Positions 24,318 to 33,897 of a DNA stretch of 54,960 bases are shown one piece after another. A program made the translations under genes and the position numbers. The stretch lies in assembly GCA_934376955.1 (NCBI GenBank), contig CAKRPJ010000016.1:1-54960 (forward strand), in the 5' to 3' direction. This DNA is from CAKRPJ01 sp934376955. GTDB lineage: Bacteria; Bacillota; Clostridia; Lachnospirales; Lachnospiraceae. Numbering within the stretch: position 1 is the stretch's first letter; the number at the start of each line of letters is the position of its first letter. The notes under the pieces are model-generated. The model did not search any database, was not told the origin of the DNA, and saw only the letters and a list, made by a program, of their open reading frames with translations.

Positions 24318-27300
24318 AGCCGGAAAAACTTATCTTAAGTGCATTTGGGCCTTATGCGAAGGAAACGGAGATCGATTTCAGGAAGTTAGGAGAGAGTGGG
24401 CTGTACCTGATCACCGGCGATACCGGAGCGGGAAAAACAACGATCTTTGATGCGATCGCCTTTGCACTTTACGGTGAGGCCAGCGGTGCCGTCCGGGAGA
24501 CCGGGATGTTCCACAGTAAATATGCCAAGGCCGGGACTCCGACCTTTGTGGAGCTTACCTTTTTAAGCCACGGAAAGAGATATCGGGTGCGGCGGAATCC
24601 GGAATATATGCGTCCGAAGGAGCGGGGGCAGGGAATGACGCTTCAGGCGGCCCGGGCCGAGCTTACCTTTTTTGATGAGCGCCGCCCCATCACCAGACAG
24701 AATGAGGTGACAAAGGCCATCGAACAGATCTTGGGACTGGATTACGGCCAGTTTACCCAGATTGCCATGATTGCCCAGGGAGACTTTCAGAAGCTTTTGC
24801 TGGCAGAGACGGTGGAACGCGGAAGGATATTCCGGCGGCTTTTCCACACGGAGATCTATGAGCAGCTGCAGGAACGCCTGAAAACCGCAAAAAATGAATG
24901 CGACAGTGAATACCGAGAGATAAAGCGCGGGATCAGTCAGATGATGGGCGGCGTTTCCTTTGTCCCCGGATCCTTGCAGGAGCAGGAATTTATTAAATTA
25001 AAAAAGACAAATTTTGAGGGACAGGTGGAGACAGGGCTTCAGCTGATCTTAGAGCTGACCAAGGACGGAAGGAAGCGTCTTCAGACTATGGAAGACGGAA
25101 TAGAGGAGCTGGATCGCGAAATATCCGGCTGTACCGGAAAGCTGGAAAGGATCAGACTGAATGAGAGCCGGAAACGGGAGCTTACGGAAAAACAGAAGGA
25201 GCGGGAGAGCTTTATCCCAATCCTTGAGGCCGCCGCCAAAAGACAGGAGAAGGCGAAGGAGGCAGAACCGGAAATTGAGGTTCTGGGTCAAAGGCTCCGG
25301 GAGTGTGGAGATCGGGAACAGATATATAAGACAATTGAGGAAAATGAGACGTATGCCGCCTTGCTGACGGAAAAGGGCGACAAACAGAAAATGGAACGGG
25401 AGAAGCTTCTTGCCTCCATCGAGAGGATGCAAAGGGAGCTTTCTATGATGACTGCCGAAAGAGACCGGCTTTCCGGGACAGGTGAGGAACGGGAAAGGCT
25501 TCTTAGCCGAAGGGAGCAGCTTGTCCGCCATAAGGCAGAGCTTTCCGGGCTTATGGAGAAGCTTGCCGCCGCCGAGATTAAGGAGAGACAGGAGCACCAA
25601 CGGGCAGAAAAGCTGGAAAAAGCCTTTGAAGCAGCAAAGGCAGAGCTTATCGCCGATAAGGAGAAGCTTGAAAAGCTTGAAGGGCGTCTGGAGGAGATCC
25701 ATGGGATCAGGCTGCGTCTTTCGGAGCTTGATAAGCAGCTGCTTTGTGTTGATGAGAGAGCGAAAGAGGTTGAAAAGCTTAGCTTATCTCTGGAGCGGTG
25801 TGGAAAACTGGAGGGAGAGCTTCGGGAAAAACAGGAGATATACCGTCAGATATCAAAACGCCATCAAAAGCTTCAGGCGGAGGCCATCGAGCTGGAGAAT
25901 TGTTTTTATGATGCCCAGGCGGGACTTCTCGCCGGACGGCTGAAGGAGGGAGAACGCTGTCCGGTCTGCGGATCCATCGAACATCCGGCCCCGGCGAAGC
26001 TTCCGGTAAATGTACCGGAGAAAAAAGAGGTCGATGAAAAAAGAAGCATTGCGGAAAGAGAAAATAAAAAGCGGATCGAGGCCAGTGAGGCGGCCAGACA
26101 GCTGGAAGTGCGGATCGGAGAGCTTTGGGAGGAAATAAAGCAGTCGGTAAAGAAGCTGTTTGGGGAAAGTGTGCCGGAAAGGGAAATTGCTCTCCTTTTG
26201 GCCCATGAAAATGAACGCCTTGACGCACTTCGGAAAAGGTATTTGGCAGAGGAAGGACAGCTGCGTGCCGACATGAAAAAGGATGAGCCGCCTGCCGGAT
26301 GGGACAAGGTGCGGATCATGCAAAAGGAGAGGATCGGAGATCTGGAAGGCCTTAAGGACGCCCGGAAAAAGGAGCAGGAGGAATGCCTGCGGGGACTGGA
26401 GGGAGAAAAGGAACGGATCCGGGATGCAAGGGAGCGGATCGGCTTAGAGCTGGAAAAGCTCCTTAAGGTACTTCCGAAGGCATTGACGGAGGCAGCGATT
26501 CCGGATAAGGATTGCAAGGCATCGGCGAAGGAGGCGCTTGATCTCCTCTCTGCGGCACTTGATGAGCTTGCAAAGCTTCTTGCCACCCTGCAAAGAAAGC
26601 TGGAAAGAAAACAAAGGCTGGAAGCAGAGATCCCGGAAGGGGAAAAGAGGATGAAGGCATCCGGTGAGAGAGCTGAGGAGAGCATGCGGGAAATCGTCCG
26701 GATCGAAACAGAAAAAGCCTCCGTTCTGACCCGGAATGAGGCTCTTATGGCATCTGTTGGGACGATCACTCGGGAAGGAAATATAGAATTAAAGCGGGAA
26801 GCCGAACAAAAAAGAAGTGCGCTCCTTTCCGAGCAAAAGAAAGCGGCCGAGGAATATTATCAGTGTATGCAGCGGGAGTCCGGCTTAACCGAGACGATTG
26901 CCGCGCTGGCAGGCTGTATCGACCAAAAGCTTTCAGAGACGGAGGAAGCTGTCAGCACGAAGCTTCAGGAGCTCCACGGAAAAAGAAAAGAGTTATCCGA
27001 TGCACGGAGCAGATTCTATGCAGTTCAAACCTCCAACTGCAGGATCTATGATGAGATCGTGGAAAGAAAAGAGCAGATGATACAGACGGAGCGCAGATAT
27101 ACATGGCTTAAGTCATTGTCGGATACGGCAAACGGGGGACTTGCCCAAAAGCATAAGATCGAGCTGGAAACGTATGTGCAGATGGCCTATTTTGACCGGA
27201 TCCTGAGAAAGGCCAATGTCCGTTTCATGATGATGACCGGCGGACAGTATGAGCTGGTCAGAAAGAAGGAGCAGGACACCAGACAGGGAAAGGTGGGGCT

Positions 27301-27655
27301 TGAGCTTGATGTACTCGACCACTATAACGGTACGGAAAGAAGTGTGAAAACACTCTCCGGAGGAGAATCCTTTATGGCCTCCTTAGCCCTTGCCTTAGGG
27401 CTTTCGGATGAGATACAGGCAAATGCCGGAGGGATCCAGCTGGATGCCATGTTTGTGGACGAGGGCTTCGGATCCCTGGACGAGGAGGCCCTCAGTCAGG
27501 CAATCACCGTCCTTAACCGGCTGGCCGGTGACCGGAGGATGGTCGGGATCATCTCCCATGTAGCAGAGTTAAAGAACAGGATCGAAAAGAAGATCGTCGT
27601 AACGAAGGAATGCGGAAACGGAAAAACAGGAAGCAGCGTGACGATCGTATCCTAG
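24314..27655 (+). CDS. sbcC: SbcC ATPase subunit of SbcCD nuclease
   Basis: This is a 1113-residue SMC/Rad50-like ATPase. Walker A (GDTGAGKTT) lies near residue 36, followed by a Q-loop region. Two long charged coiled-coil arms flank a zinc hook with C549 and C552 (CPVC). The C-terminal half has the signature LSGGESFMASLALALGLS, Walker B (AMFVDEGFG) and a D-loop. It partners SbcD in repair of hairpins, palindromes and blocked ends. The pair is monocistronic from one promoter, with no sign of truncation. Confidence 0.95.
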   Translation: MKPEKLILSAFGPYAKETEIDFRKLGESGLYLITGDTGAGKTTIFDAIAFALYGEASGAVRETGMFHSKYAKAGTPTFVELTFLSHGKRYRVRRNPEYMRPKERGQGMTLQAARAELTFFDERRPITRQNEVTKAIEQILGLDYGQFTQIAMIAQGDFQKLLLAETVERGRIFRRLFHTEIYEQLQERLKTAKNECDSEYREIKRGISQMMGGVSFVPGSLQEQEFIKLKKTNFEGQVETGLQLILELTKDGRKRLQTMEDGIEELDREISGCTGKLERIRLNESRKRELTEKQKERESFIPILEAAAKRQEKAKEAEPEIEVLGQRLRECGDREQIYKTIEENETYAALLTEKGDKQKMEREKLLASIERMQRELSMMTAERDRLSGTGEERERLLSRREQLVRHKAELSGLMEKLAAAEIKERQEHQRAEKLEKAFEAAKAELIADKEKLEKLEGRLEEIHGIRLRLSELDKQLLCVDERAKEVEKLSLSLERCGKLEGELREKQEIYRQISKRHQKLQAEAIELENCFYDAQAGLLAGRLKEGERCPVCGSIEHPAPAKLPVNVPEKKEVDEKRSIAERENKKRIEASEAARQLEVRIGELWEEIKQSVKKLFGESVPEREIALLLAHENERLDALRKRYLAEEGQLRADMKKDEPPAGWDKVRIMQKERIGDLEGLKDARKKEQEECLRGLEGEKERIRDARERIGLELEKLLKVLPKALTEAAIPDKDCKASAKEALDLLSAALDELAKLLATLQRKLERKQRLEAEIPEGEKRMKASGERAEESMREIVRIETEKASVLTRNEALMASVGTITREGNIELKREAEQKRSALLSEQKKAAEEYYQCMQRESGLTETIAALAGCIDQKLSETEEAVSTKLQELHGKRKELSDARSRFYAVQTSNCRIYDEIVERKEQMIQTERRYTWLKSLSDTANGGLAQKHKIELETYVQMAYFDRILRKANVRFMMMTGGQYELVRKKEQDTRQGKVGLELDVLDHYNGTERSVKTLSGGESFMASLALALGLSDEIQANAGGIQLDAMFVDEGFGSLDEEALSQAITVLNRLAGDRRMVGIISHVAELKNRIEKKIVVTKECGNGKTGSSVTIVS

Positions 27656-27665
27656 AAATATAAAA

Positions 27666-27704
27666 AAGCCCCGGGATCACCCATTTTCGATGATCCTGAG
27701 GCTT
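27666..27704 (-). terminator. Terminator between sbcC and the permease gene
   Basis: Arms at 27666-27679 and 27691-27704 pair over 14 positions with two imperfections. On the minus strand a run of six T residues follows, so it ends the permease operon. It lies 11 bp after the sbcC stop and may also slow transcripts from that side. Confidence 0.75.
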
Positions 27705-27726
27705 CTTTTGAAGCTACATTTTGAAT

Positions 27727-29109
27727 CTACATAAAGATGTACTTCAGAATAAAGAGTACAGCGAGGATATACATAGCCACGCTGACCTTTTTGCCCTTTC
27801 CGGAGATGGCATTGATGGCAACATAGGAGATAACGCCCATGGCAATACCCTCGGAAATGCTGTAGAAGAACGGCATAGCTGCGATGCAGATGAATGCCGG
27901 GATACCCTCGGAAGCGTCCTTAAAGTTGATATCGCTTACCGCACCGAGCATGTAGAAGCCTACGATGATCAGAGCCGGTGCTGTTGCGAAGGACGGGATC
28001 GCAAGGAAGATCGGGGAGAGGAACAGAGAGAGTAAAAACAGTACGGCTGTGGTAAGGGAAGTAAGACCGGTACGTCCTCCCTCAGAAACACCGGATGCAC
28101 TCTCTACGAAGGTGGTTACGGTAGAGGTTCCGAGAACAGCGCCTGCTGTTGTTGCAACAGCGTCTGCCATAAGTGCTCCCTTGATCCGCGGAAGCTTTCC
28201 GTCCTTATCCAGCATGTCTGCCTTTGAGGCAACGCCGATAAGAGTTCCGATCGTATCAAAAATATCTACAAACAGGAATGCAAAAATAATTACAACAAAT
28301 TCGAGAATCGGCACACCGCTGATGCTGAACTTTCCGAAGATCGGAGCCAGACTCGGAATGGAGATTCCGTTGGAGAAATCAGGAAGAAGGTTGTAGAAGC
28401 CTACCTCCGGATTCGGAACATAAAGTCCTGCAAACTGGCAGATCACGCCGAGGAGCCATGTGATCAGGATACCCCAGAGGATGTTGCCCTTTACGTTCTT
28501 TACAACCAGAATACCGGTGATGATGACGCCAAGGATAGCGAGGAGGACTGTAATGCCTGCATCCTGGAATGTAGCGGTAACACCGTTTAAGGTCTGATTA
28601 TAGCCGTCCAGTGTGAACAGGCTTACTAAGGTTGCACTGGAGATAACGATCTTTGCATTCTGTAATCCGATGAATGCAATGAAAAGGCCGATTCCTACGC
28701 TGACAGCCCGCTTTAACGGAAGCGGGATCGCATCGAAGATCGCTTCACGGACATTGCATACGGACAGGAGAATGAAGATAAGACCCTCTGCCAGTACCGC
28801 AGCAAGAGCAACCTGCCATGTGTAACCCATGCCGAGAACGACAGTGTAAGCAAAATAAGCGTTTAAGCCCATGCCCGGAGCCAGTGCAAAGGGATAGTTT
28901 GCAAAGAGCGCCATACAAAGTGTTCCGAGGAAGGAAGCAACGGCTGTCGCAGTAAAGACAGCGCCGTGATCCATTCCGGCAGCAGATAGGATGTTAGGGT
29001 TGACCGCAAGAATGTAAGCCATCGTCATAAACGATGTGATACCTGCCATCACCTCTGTTTTCACATCAGTGTTGTTTTCTTTCAGATGAAAGAATTTTTC
29101 CAGACTCAT
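27727..29109 (-). CDS. NCS2-family purine-type permease (AzgA-like)
   Basis: The 460-residue protein has about 12-14 membrane segments and resembles the AzgA/PbuG group that imports adenine, guanine or hypoxanthine. The N-terminal segment TEVMAGITSFMTMAYILAVNP is typical of this branch, as are FALAPGMGLNAYFAY and LFVDIFDTIGTLIGVA. I place the start at 29109 (MSLEKFF) because GGAGGG at 29114-29119 serves it; an ATG at 29121 sits on that ribosome site. It is the last gene of an operon with an M20 peptidase and a DUF1846 protein. There is no room for a purine riboswitch in the 27-bp gap before it. Confidence 0.9.
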   Translation of the reverse strand: MSLEKFFHLKENNTDVKTEVMAGITSFMTMAYILAVNPNILSAAGMDHGAVFTATAVASFLGTLCMALFANYPFALAPGMGLNAYFAYTVVLGMGYTWQVALAAVLAEGLIFILLSVCNVREAIFDAIPLPLKRAVSVGIGLFIAFIGLQNAKIVISSATLVSLFTLDGYNQTLNGVTATFQDAGITVLLAILGVIITGILVVKNVKGNILWGILITWLLGVICQFAGLYVPNPEVGFYNLLPDFSNGISIPSLAPIFGKFSISGVPILEFVVIIFAFLFVDIFDTIGTLIGVASKADMLDKDGKLPRIKGALMADAVATTAGAVLGTSTVTTFVESASGVSEGGRTGLTSLTTAVLFLLSLFLSPIFLAIPSFATAPALIIVGFYMLGAVSDINFKDASEGIPAFICIAAMPFFYSISEGIAMGVISYVAINAISGKGKKVSVAMYILAVLFILKYIFM

Positions 29110-29136
29110 AATACCCTCCAAAAAAAATATAATTTA

Positions 29137-30279
29137 TTAATTGAAGCAGTCCATCATAAAGGCTGCGACAATTTCCATTCCGAGGCGAAGATCCTTAATA
29201 TTTAAGAATTCCTCGCGGGTGTGTGCGCCGGTACCCATGTGTCCGCCGAAGCAGATGGACGGCACTCCCGTAGAAAGCGGGATATTGCAGTCGGTGGAGC
29301 CGGATTCGCATTCTACACGGCTGCCGGTAAAGGCTTCGATAATGGACTGTGCTTTTTCGATCAGGGCATTCTGCTTATCCTGATCCACATCTCCGGTGCA
29401 GGGACGTTCTCCGAGAAGCTCACAATCTACCGTTACCTTATCCATGTGGTTATAGGCATCCAGAACAGACTTGAAATAGCTGTTCATGGCACTGAGGCTC
29501 TCGCGGACATCGGAGCGGTACTCAAAACGCATTTCCGCATACTGTGCGATGGTATTGATAGAGGTACCGCCTGTGATGGTTCCTACATTGTAGGTACTCT
29601 TGCCGCCGGCCGGTACTTTGTAGGTGTAAAGTGTATCGATCATGGAAGAAAGGACCTGGATGGCATTGAGGTTGCCGAACTTTCCGTAGGAATGGCCGCC
29701 CTCGGTATGTACGCCGATCTTATAGCGGGAAGAACCCACAGCGCCTGTTACGATGGAATCGTAGGAGCCGTCGAGAGCTATATGAGTGGTGATCTTTCCT
29801 TTGTAGTCCTCCATAAGCTGACGCACGCCCTTCAGGTTTCCGAGACCCTCCTCTCCGGAGCTTGCCACAAACAGGATGCCGCGCTTCGGAACGTAACCGT
29901 TCTTTGTAAACCACGCTGCCAGAAGCATCATGATCGCAAGGTTGGAGGTATTATCGCCGACGCCGGGGCAGCGCATGATATCGCCGTCATATACGACATC
30001 AAAGGGCTCCATATCCGGGAACACCGTATCAAGATGAGCCGTGTAGGCCAGGAGATTCTCACCCTTTTCGCAATGGAACGGGTAGATCACGTTTAAGGCG
30101 CTGTCGATGTAGGCACCCTTACAGCCTTCCTTTTCAAACCAGTCTTTGACAAATTCTGCCCGCAGCTCCTCGTGGTTGGAAGGAGACGGGATCCGGCAAA
30201 GAGTATCTAACAGCTTTACCAGAGTGTCCTGATTGGAATCAATGTACTCCTTTAATTCCTTGGGTAACAGTTCATTCAT
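29137..30279 (-). CDS. M20-family metallopeptidase (PepT/ArgE-like)
   Basis: The 380-residue zinc peptidase has visible metal ligands: His and Asp in AHLDTVF, Asp in PGVGDNTSN, Glu in SSGEEGLGN, Asp in ALDGS, and the C-terminal His in GTGAHTREE. The order and spacing fit an M20 di- or tripeptidase or a deacylase. It is intracellular with no signal peptide. AGGAGG lies before the ATG, and the gene sits 24 bp after the DUF1846 gene. Its pairing with a purine permease is odd, because no shared pathway is obvious. Confidence 0.85.
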   Translation of the reverse strand: MNELLPKELKEYIDSNQDTLVKLLDTLCRIPSPSNHEELRAEFVKDWFEKEGCKGAYIDSALNVIYPFHCEKGENLLAYTAHLDTVFPDMEPFDVVYDGDIMRCPGVGDNTSNLAIMMLLAAWFTKNGYVPKRGILFVASSGEEGLGNLKGVRQLMEDYKGKITTHIALDGSYDSIVTGAVGSSRYKIGVHTEGGHSYGKFGNLNAIQVLSSMIDTLYTYKVPAGGKSTYNVGTITGGTSINTIAQYAEMRFEYRSDVRESLSAMNSYFKSVLDAYNHMDKVTVDCELLGERPCTGDVDQDKQNALIEKAQSIIEAFTGSRVECESGSTDCNIPLSTGVPSICFGGHMGTGAHTREEFLNIKDLRLGMEIVAAFMMDCFN

Positions 30280-30303
30280 TAGTTTGTCCCTCCTGTAAAT
30301 AAT

Positions 30304-31776
30304 TTATTTTTTCTCCTCCTGGACCGGCTCTGAGGTCAGATCGAGGCCCAGTTTTTTGAAGATCTTTACATCAACATCTGAGAGCAGGACGGTGGTGTGT
30401 ACCTGGCATCTGCGAAGCTTTGGCAGCTGCTCCAATGCCTTTCTCGCATTCTCATCTGTTGCTGCACTCGTGGAAAGAGCGATCAGTACCTCATCCGTGT
30501 GAAGACGCGGGTTTGTACTGCCAAGATATTTGACCTTAAGCCGCTGGATCGGCGCAATGGCCTCCGGAGAGATCAGATCCAGCTCGGGGTCGATCCCGCC
30601 TAATTCCTTTATGGCATTTAAAAGGACGGCGGCAGAGGCGCCGAGAAGCTCCTTTGTTTTTCCGAGGATGATCTTTCCGTCGGGAAGCTCAAGGGCGGCA
30701 GCCGGAGCATCGATGGAACGGGCCAGCTCTCTGGCAGCGGGAACTACCGGACGGTCCTCCGGGGTGATCTTTGCCTGCTTCATGATAAGCTCGATCTTAT
30801 ATGCCTCGGATTCGGCGGCTTCGTCGTTGACCGCCTTCTGGAGCGACTGGAAATACCGGCGGATGATCTCCTGACAGGAGGCCTCCCGGCAGGCGTCATC
30901 GTCCACGATACATAAGCCCGCCATGTTCACGCCCATATCGGTGGGAGATTTATAGGGGCATTCTCCGAAAATGCCCTCAAAGATCGCAGTCAGCACCGGG
31001 AAGATCTCTACGTCACGGTTATAGTTGACCGTTGTTTTTCCGTAGGCCTCCAGATGGAACGGGTCGATCATATTGACATCATTCAGATCTGCGGTGGCAG
31101 CCTCGTAAGCCAGATTAACCGGATGCTTTAAAGGAAGGTTCCAGATCGGGAAGGTCTCGAACTTTGCATAGCCGGCCTTAACTCCGCGCTTGTTCTCGTG
31201 GTAGAGCTGGGAAAGGCAGGTAGCCATTTTTCCGCTTCCCGGGCCGGGAGCTGTGACCACGACTAACGGCTTTGTCGTTTCGATATAGTCATTTTTTCCG
31301 AAGCCCTCGTCGCTTACGATAAGCGGAACATTGCTTGGATATCCGCTGATGGTATAGTGGCGGTAGACCCGGATCCCCAGCTTCTCAAGCTTTGTCTTAA
31401 ACTGGCTGACCGCCGGAAGGTCGATATACTGGGTGATGACCACACTGCTTACATAGAGGCCGCGATCCGTAAACAGCCGGACGAGGCGGAGCACATCGAC
31501 ATCGTAGGTGATCCCCAGATCGTAGCGCACTTTATTTTTGGTGATATCGGAAGCATTTATTACAATAACGATCTCAGCCTGATCGGAGAGCTGCATAAGC
31601 ATGCGGAGCTTACTGTCGGGCTCAAAACCGGGAAGAACTCTTGAAGCGTGATAGTCATCAAAGAGCTTTCCGCCAAATTCCAGATATAATTTATCTCCGA
31701 ACTGGCTGATCCGCTCACGGATGTGATCGGATTGCATCGCCAGATATCGATCATTGTCGAATCCATGTCGGTACAT
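30304..31776 (-). CDS. DUF1846 family protein
   Basis: The 490-residue protein matches the DUF1846 family of Firmicutes, whose cellular function is not established as far as I know. A P-loop-like stretch TAPGPGSGKMATCLSQ lies near residue 175, in a region that suggests nucleotide binding. The N-terminal part (GFDNDRYLAMQSDHIRERI) is the usual opening of the family. The length is typical. It is the first gene of the three-gene operon, with AAGGAGGAAC before the ATG and a hairpin-rich intergenic region upstream. Confidence 0.85.
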   Translation of the reverse strand: MYRHGFDNDRYLAMQSDHIRERISQFGDKLYLEFGGKLFDDYHASRVLPGFEPDSKLRMLMQLSDQAEIVIVINASDITKNKVRYDLGITYDVDVLRLVRLFTDRGLYVSSVVITQYIDLPAVSQFKTKLEKLGIRVYRHYTISGYPSNVPLIVSDEGFGKNDYIETTKPLVVVTAPGPGSGKMATCLSQLYHENKRGVKAGYAKFETFPIWNLPLKHPVNLAYEAATADLNDVNMIDPFHLEAYGKTTVNYNRDVEIFPVLTAIFEGIFGECPYKSPTDMGVNMAGLCIVDDDACREASCQEIIRRYFQSLQKAVNDEAAESEAYKIELIMKQAKITPEDRPVVPAARELARSIDAPAAALELPDGKIILGKTKELLGASAAVLLNAIKELGGIDPELDLISPEAIAPIQRLKVKYLGSTNPRLHTDEVLIALSTSAATDENARKALEQLPKLRRCQVHTTVLLSDVDVKIFKKLGLDLTSEPVQEEKK

Positions 31777-31819
31777 TTTTTGTTCCTCCTTGCATTTAGT
31801 ACATGTTTTTTTATCTGCC

Positions 31820-31933
31820 CGATATTCGCATATCGTGGGATTGTCATCCCACTTTTATGCTCATATTGGGGCGGGTACCAAGGTCTTTCACCCACTTATG
31901 AGCAAGCTCATGTGGGTTTAGACCTTTGTACCC
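31820..31933 (-). repeat. Hairpin-rich intergenic element (copy B)
   Basis: The element contains three hairpins. In plus-strand order they are CGATAT/ATATCG (about 31820-31835), GTGGGAT/ATCCCAC (31835-31852), and a 61-bp hairpin (31873-31933) with arms starting GGGTACC and ending GTACCC and an inner ATGAGC/GCTCAT stem. Read on the minus strand, blocks GTGGGTG, ATATGAGCA and TGCGAATATC occur in the same order as in the element at 46148-46258. It lies between divergent genes at 31777-32069 and shows no T-tract. It could be a leader RNA, a dispersed structured repeat or a mobile-element remnant. Confidence 0.5.
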
Positions 31934-32017
31934 TGGCATCATTTCTATTATGGAACAAAAAAACACATTTGAACAGAGGTTTTTTAAATTTTTTTCTTTC
32001 CCAAACGGTCATACTTA

Positions 32018-32026
32018 TGTTAATAT
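32018..32026 (+). promoter_or_regulatory. Possible extended -10 before the DUF4015 gene
   Basis: TGT-TAATAT at 32018-32026 has the extended -10 form and lies 44 bp before the chosen ATG. No clear -35 is seen. Confidence 0.35.
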
Positions 32027-32069
32027 AGAAAATAACGATAGTATTGGTATTACGGATGAGGAAAGAAAA

Positions 32070-33320
32070 ATGAAAAAATGGATGTTTGCGGTTTCGCTTG
32101 CCGGTCTCTTTCTTATGTCAGGATGCTCAAGATCCGGCGTGAAGGAGGAGACAGCTTCGGAACAGACGATTGCAAAAGAGGAAACGGCTGCCATAGAGGA
32201 AACGAGCGGGATCAAGGTGATCGAGAACGCCGGGCCGGACGGTGACAGGACGATTTCTCTCAGGATCGTAGATGAAAACAATCCGGCGCTTCCGGGGCGT
32301 ATCCCGGAAAAGGTAAAGGGGATCTATATATCGGGCCCAATGTCCGGAAGCGGAGCGCTGTTTGAAGCGATCCTTGAAAATGCAGAGGAAACAGAGATCA
32401 ATACGGTGGTCATCGACTTTAAGGATGACGAGGGCAGGATCACCTGCGATATCGACACACCGATGGTTTCCGATATCGGAGCATGCCGTCCCTATGTCCG
32501 GGATATCCGCTCCATGACAGAGACACTGAAAAAACGCGGCTTCTATGTGATCGCCAGGGTCGTGGCGTTCAGGGATCCCTATCTGGCGGAGCAGAAGCCG
32601 GAATGGAGCCTGCATCTGGCCGACGGAAGCCTGTACCGGGACAAAAAGGGCATGGCCTGGATCGATCCGTACCGGAAAGAGGTATGGGATTATCTGATGG
32701 AGGTAGGAACGGCGGCAAAGGAAGCCGGTTTTCAGGAGGTTCAGTTCGACTACCTGAGATTTTCTACCGAGGGCGGAATGAAAAACGTTGTCTTTGACCC
32801 GGCGGTTACAAAGGAACGGACAAAGACAGAGGTTATTACGGAATTTGTCAAATATGCCTACGAGAATCTGGCTTCTCAGGGACTTTTTGTTTCCGCCGAT
32901 GTATTCGGCACCATCATCGGAAGTGAGATCGATGCCAATGCGGTGGGTCAGGACTATACCGAGATGGCAAAGCATCTTGACTACATCTGCCCGATGATCT
33001 ATCCGTCCCACTACGGGCCGGGAAACTTCGGGATCGACCACCCGGATACAAAGCCCTACGAGACCGTACTGGAGGCATTAAAAAAATCAAGGACTGTGCT
33101 GGAGCAGGCAGCAGAGGAGGATGGTCATGTGAGCAATCAGGCGGCAGTCCGGCCGTGGCTTCAGGACTTTACCGCCTCCTATCTCGGAGAAGGAAACTAT
33201 ATCCAGTATGGGTATGAGGAAGTGCAGAAGCAGATCCAGGCGGTAAATGACGCCGGATATGAGGAATGGATGCTGTGGAGTGCTGCCAACAGATATCATT
33301 TCCGGGAGGAAGCCCAGTAG
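32070..33320 (+). CDS. Lipoprotein with DUF4015 glycosidase-like domain
   Basis: The 416-residue protein begins with a lipoprotein signal (hydrophobic stretch then LFLMSGC, lipidated Cys near residue 18), followed by a Glu-rich linker. The domain from about residue 75 to 400 matches DUF4015, a predicted glycoside-hydrolase TIM barrel. Conserved patches include VKGIYISG, INTVVIDFKDDEG, VIARVVAFRDP, EVQFDYLRF and DYICPMIYPSHYG, the last two carrying acidic residues typical of this family. It probably acts on a wall or exopolysaccharide outside the membrane; the substrate is unknown. The ATG at 32070 has GAGGAAAG upstream. It heads a run of closely spaced genes leading into uvrC. Confidence 0.85.
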   Translation: MKKWMFAVSLAGLFLMSGCSRSGVKEETASEQTIAKEETAAIEETSGIKVIENAGPDGDRTISLRIVDENNPALPGRIPEKVKGIYISGPMSGSGALFEAILENAEETEINTVVIDFKDDEGRITCDIDTPMVSDIGACRPYVRDIRSMTETLKKRGFYVIARVVAFRDPYLAEQKPEWSLHLADGSLYRDKKGMAWIDPYRKEVWDYLMEVGTAAKEAGFQEVQFDYLRFSTEGGMKNVVFDPAVTKERTKTEVITEFVKYAYENLASQGLFVSADVFGTIIGSEIDANAVGQDYTEMAKHLDYICPMIYPSHYGPGNFGIDHPDTKPYETVLEALKKSRTVLEQAAEEDGHVSNQAAVRPWLQDFTASYLGEGNYIQYGYEEVQKQIQAVNDAGYEEWMLWSAANRYHFREEAQ

Positions 33321-33339
33321 TGCATACCGGAGGTAAAAA

Positions 33340-33897
33340 ATGAATCAGAAACGAGCTATACCAGTGCCGGGAGAATTCTACCGGCACTTTAAACATCGAA
33401 GCTACCAGATCGTTGCGGTGGCCTCCCATTCGGAGACCGGGGAACAGATGGTGGTCTATCAGGCATTATACGGAGACTTTAAGATATGGGTGCGGCCTCT
33501 GGATATGTTTCTTGAGGAGGTGGATCGGGTGAAGTATCCGGACGCCGATCAGAAATACCGCTTTGAGAAATTTGTACCCGGCGTATCCGATACAGCCGGA
33601 ACGCTGACGGAAGAAGCGTGCCCGGAAGAAGCGTGCCCGGAAGAAGCATGCCCGGAAAAGCCCTGCCTTCCGGATCCGCATCTTCTCGACTTCTTTGAAG
33701 CCATGGATGATAAAAAATACGATAAAATGCTGGAGGCCCTTGCAAAGCTTTCGGAGAAAGCAACCCAAAAGGAGATCGACGATATCTGCATGGTACTGGA
33801 TATCACTCCCATCGGGGAAAGCGTGTTTGAGCAGCTGGCCGGTATCAGACGTCATGTGCTGATGTTAAAAAAATTTGATGGAGAGCGACTTCGTTGA
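33340..33897 (+). CDS. DUF1653 domain protein with Cys-rich repeat linker
   Basis: The 185-residue cytoplasmic protein has an N-terminal DUF1653 domain (about 8-75, PVPGEFYRHFKHRSYQIV). A repetitive linker EEACP x3 follows at about 91-105, ending in a fourth Cys. The C-terminal helical region (about 112-185) is of unknown type. The function of DUF1653 is not established. Its last codon and stop overlap the TTG start of uvrC, so the two are translationally coupled. Confidence 0.7.
   Translation: MNQKRAIPVPGEFYRHFKHRSYQIVAVASHSETGEQMVVYQALYGDFKIWVRPLDMFLEEVDRVKYPDADQKYRFEKFVPGVSDTAGTLTEEACPEEACPEEACPEKPCLPDPHLLDFFEAMDDKKYDKMLEALAKLSEKATQKEIDDICMVLDITPIGESVFEQLAGIRRHVLMLKKFDGERLR
33610..33654 (+). 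repeat. Three 15-bp tandem repeats encoding EEACP
   Basis: Two identical 15-bp units and a third with one change lie in frame in the DUF1653 gene. A degenerate fourth unit follows. The result is four cysteines at near-regular spacing in an acidic linker. Confidence 0.9.

Noticed and set aside
32127..33041. Minus-strand open frame of 304 codons opposite the DUF4015 gene
   Set aside because: Composition is unlike neighbours and there is no start signal; antisense shadow.
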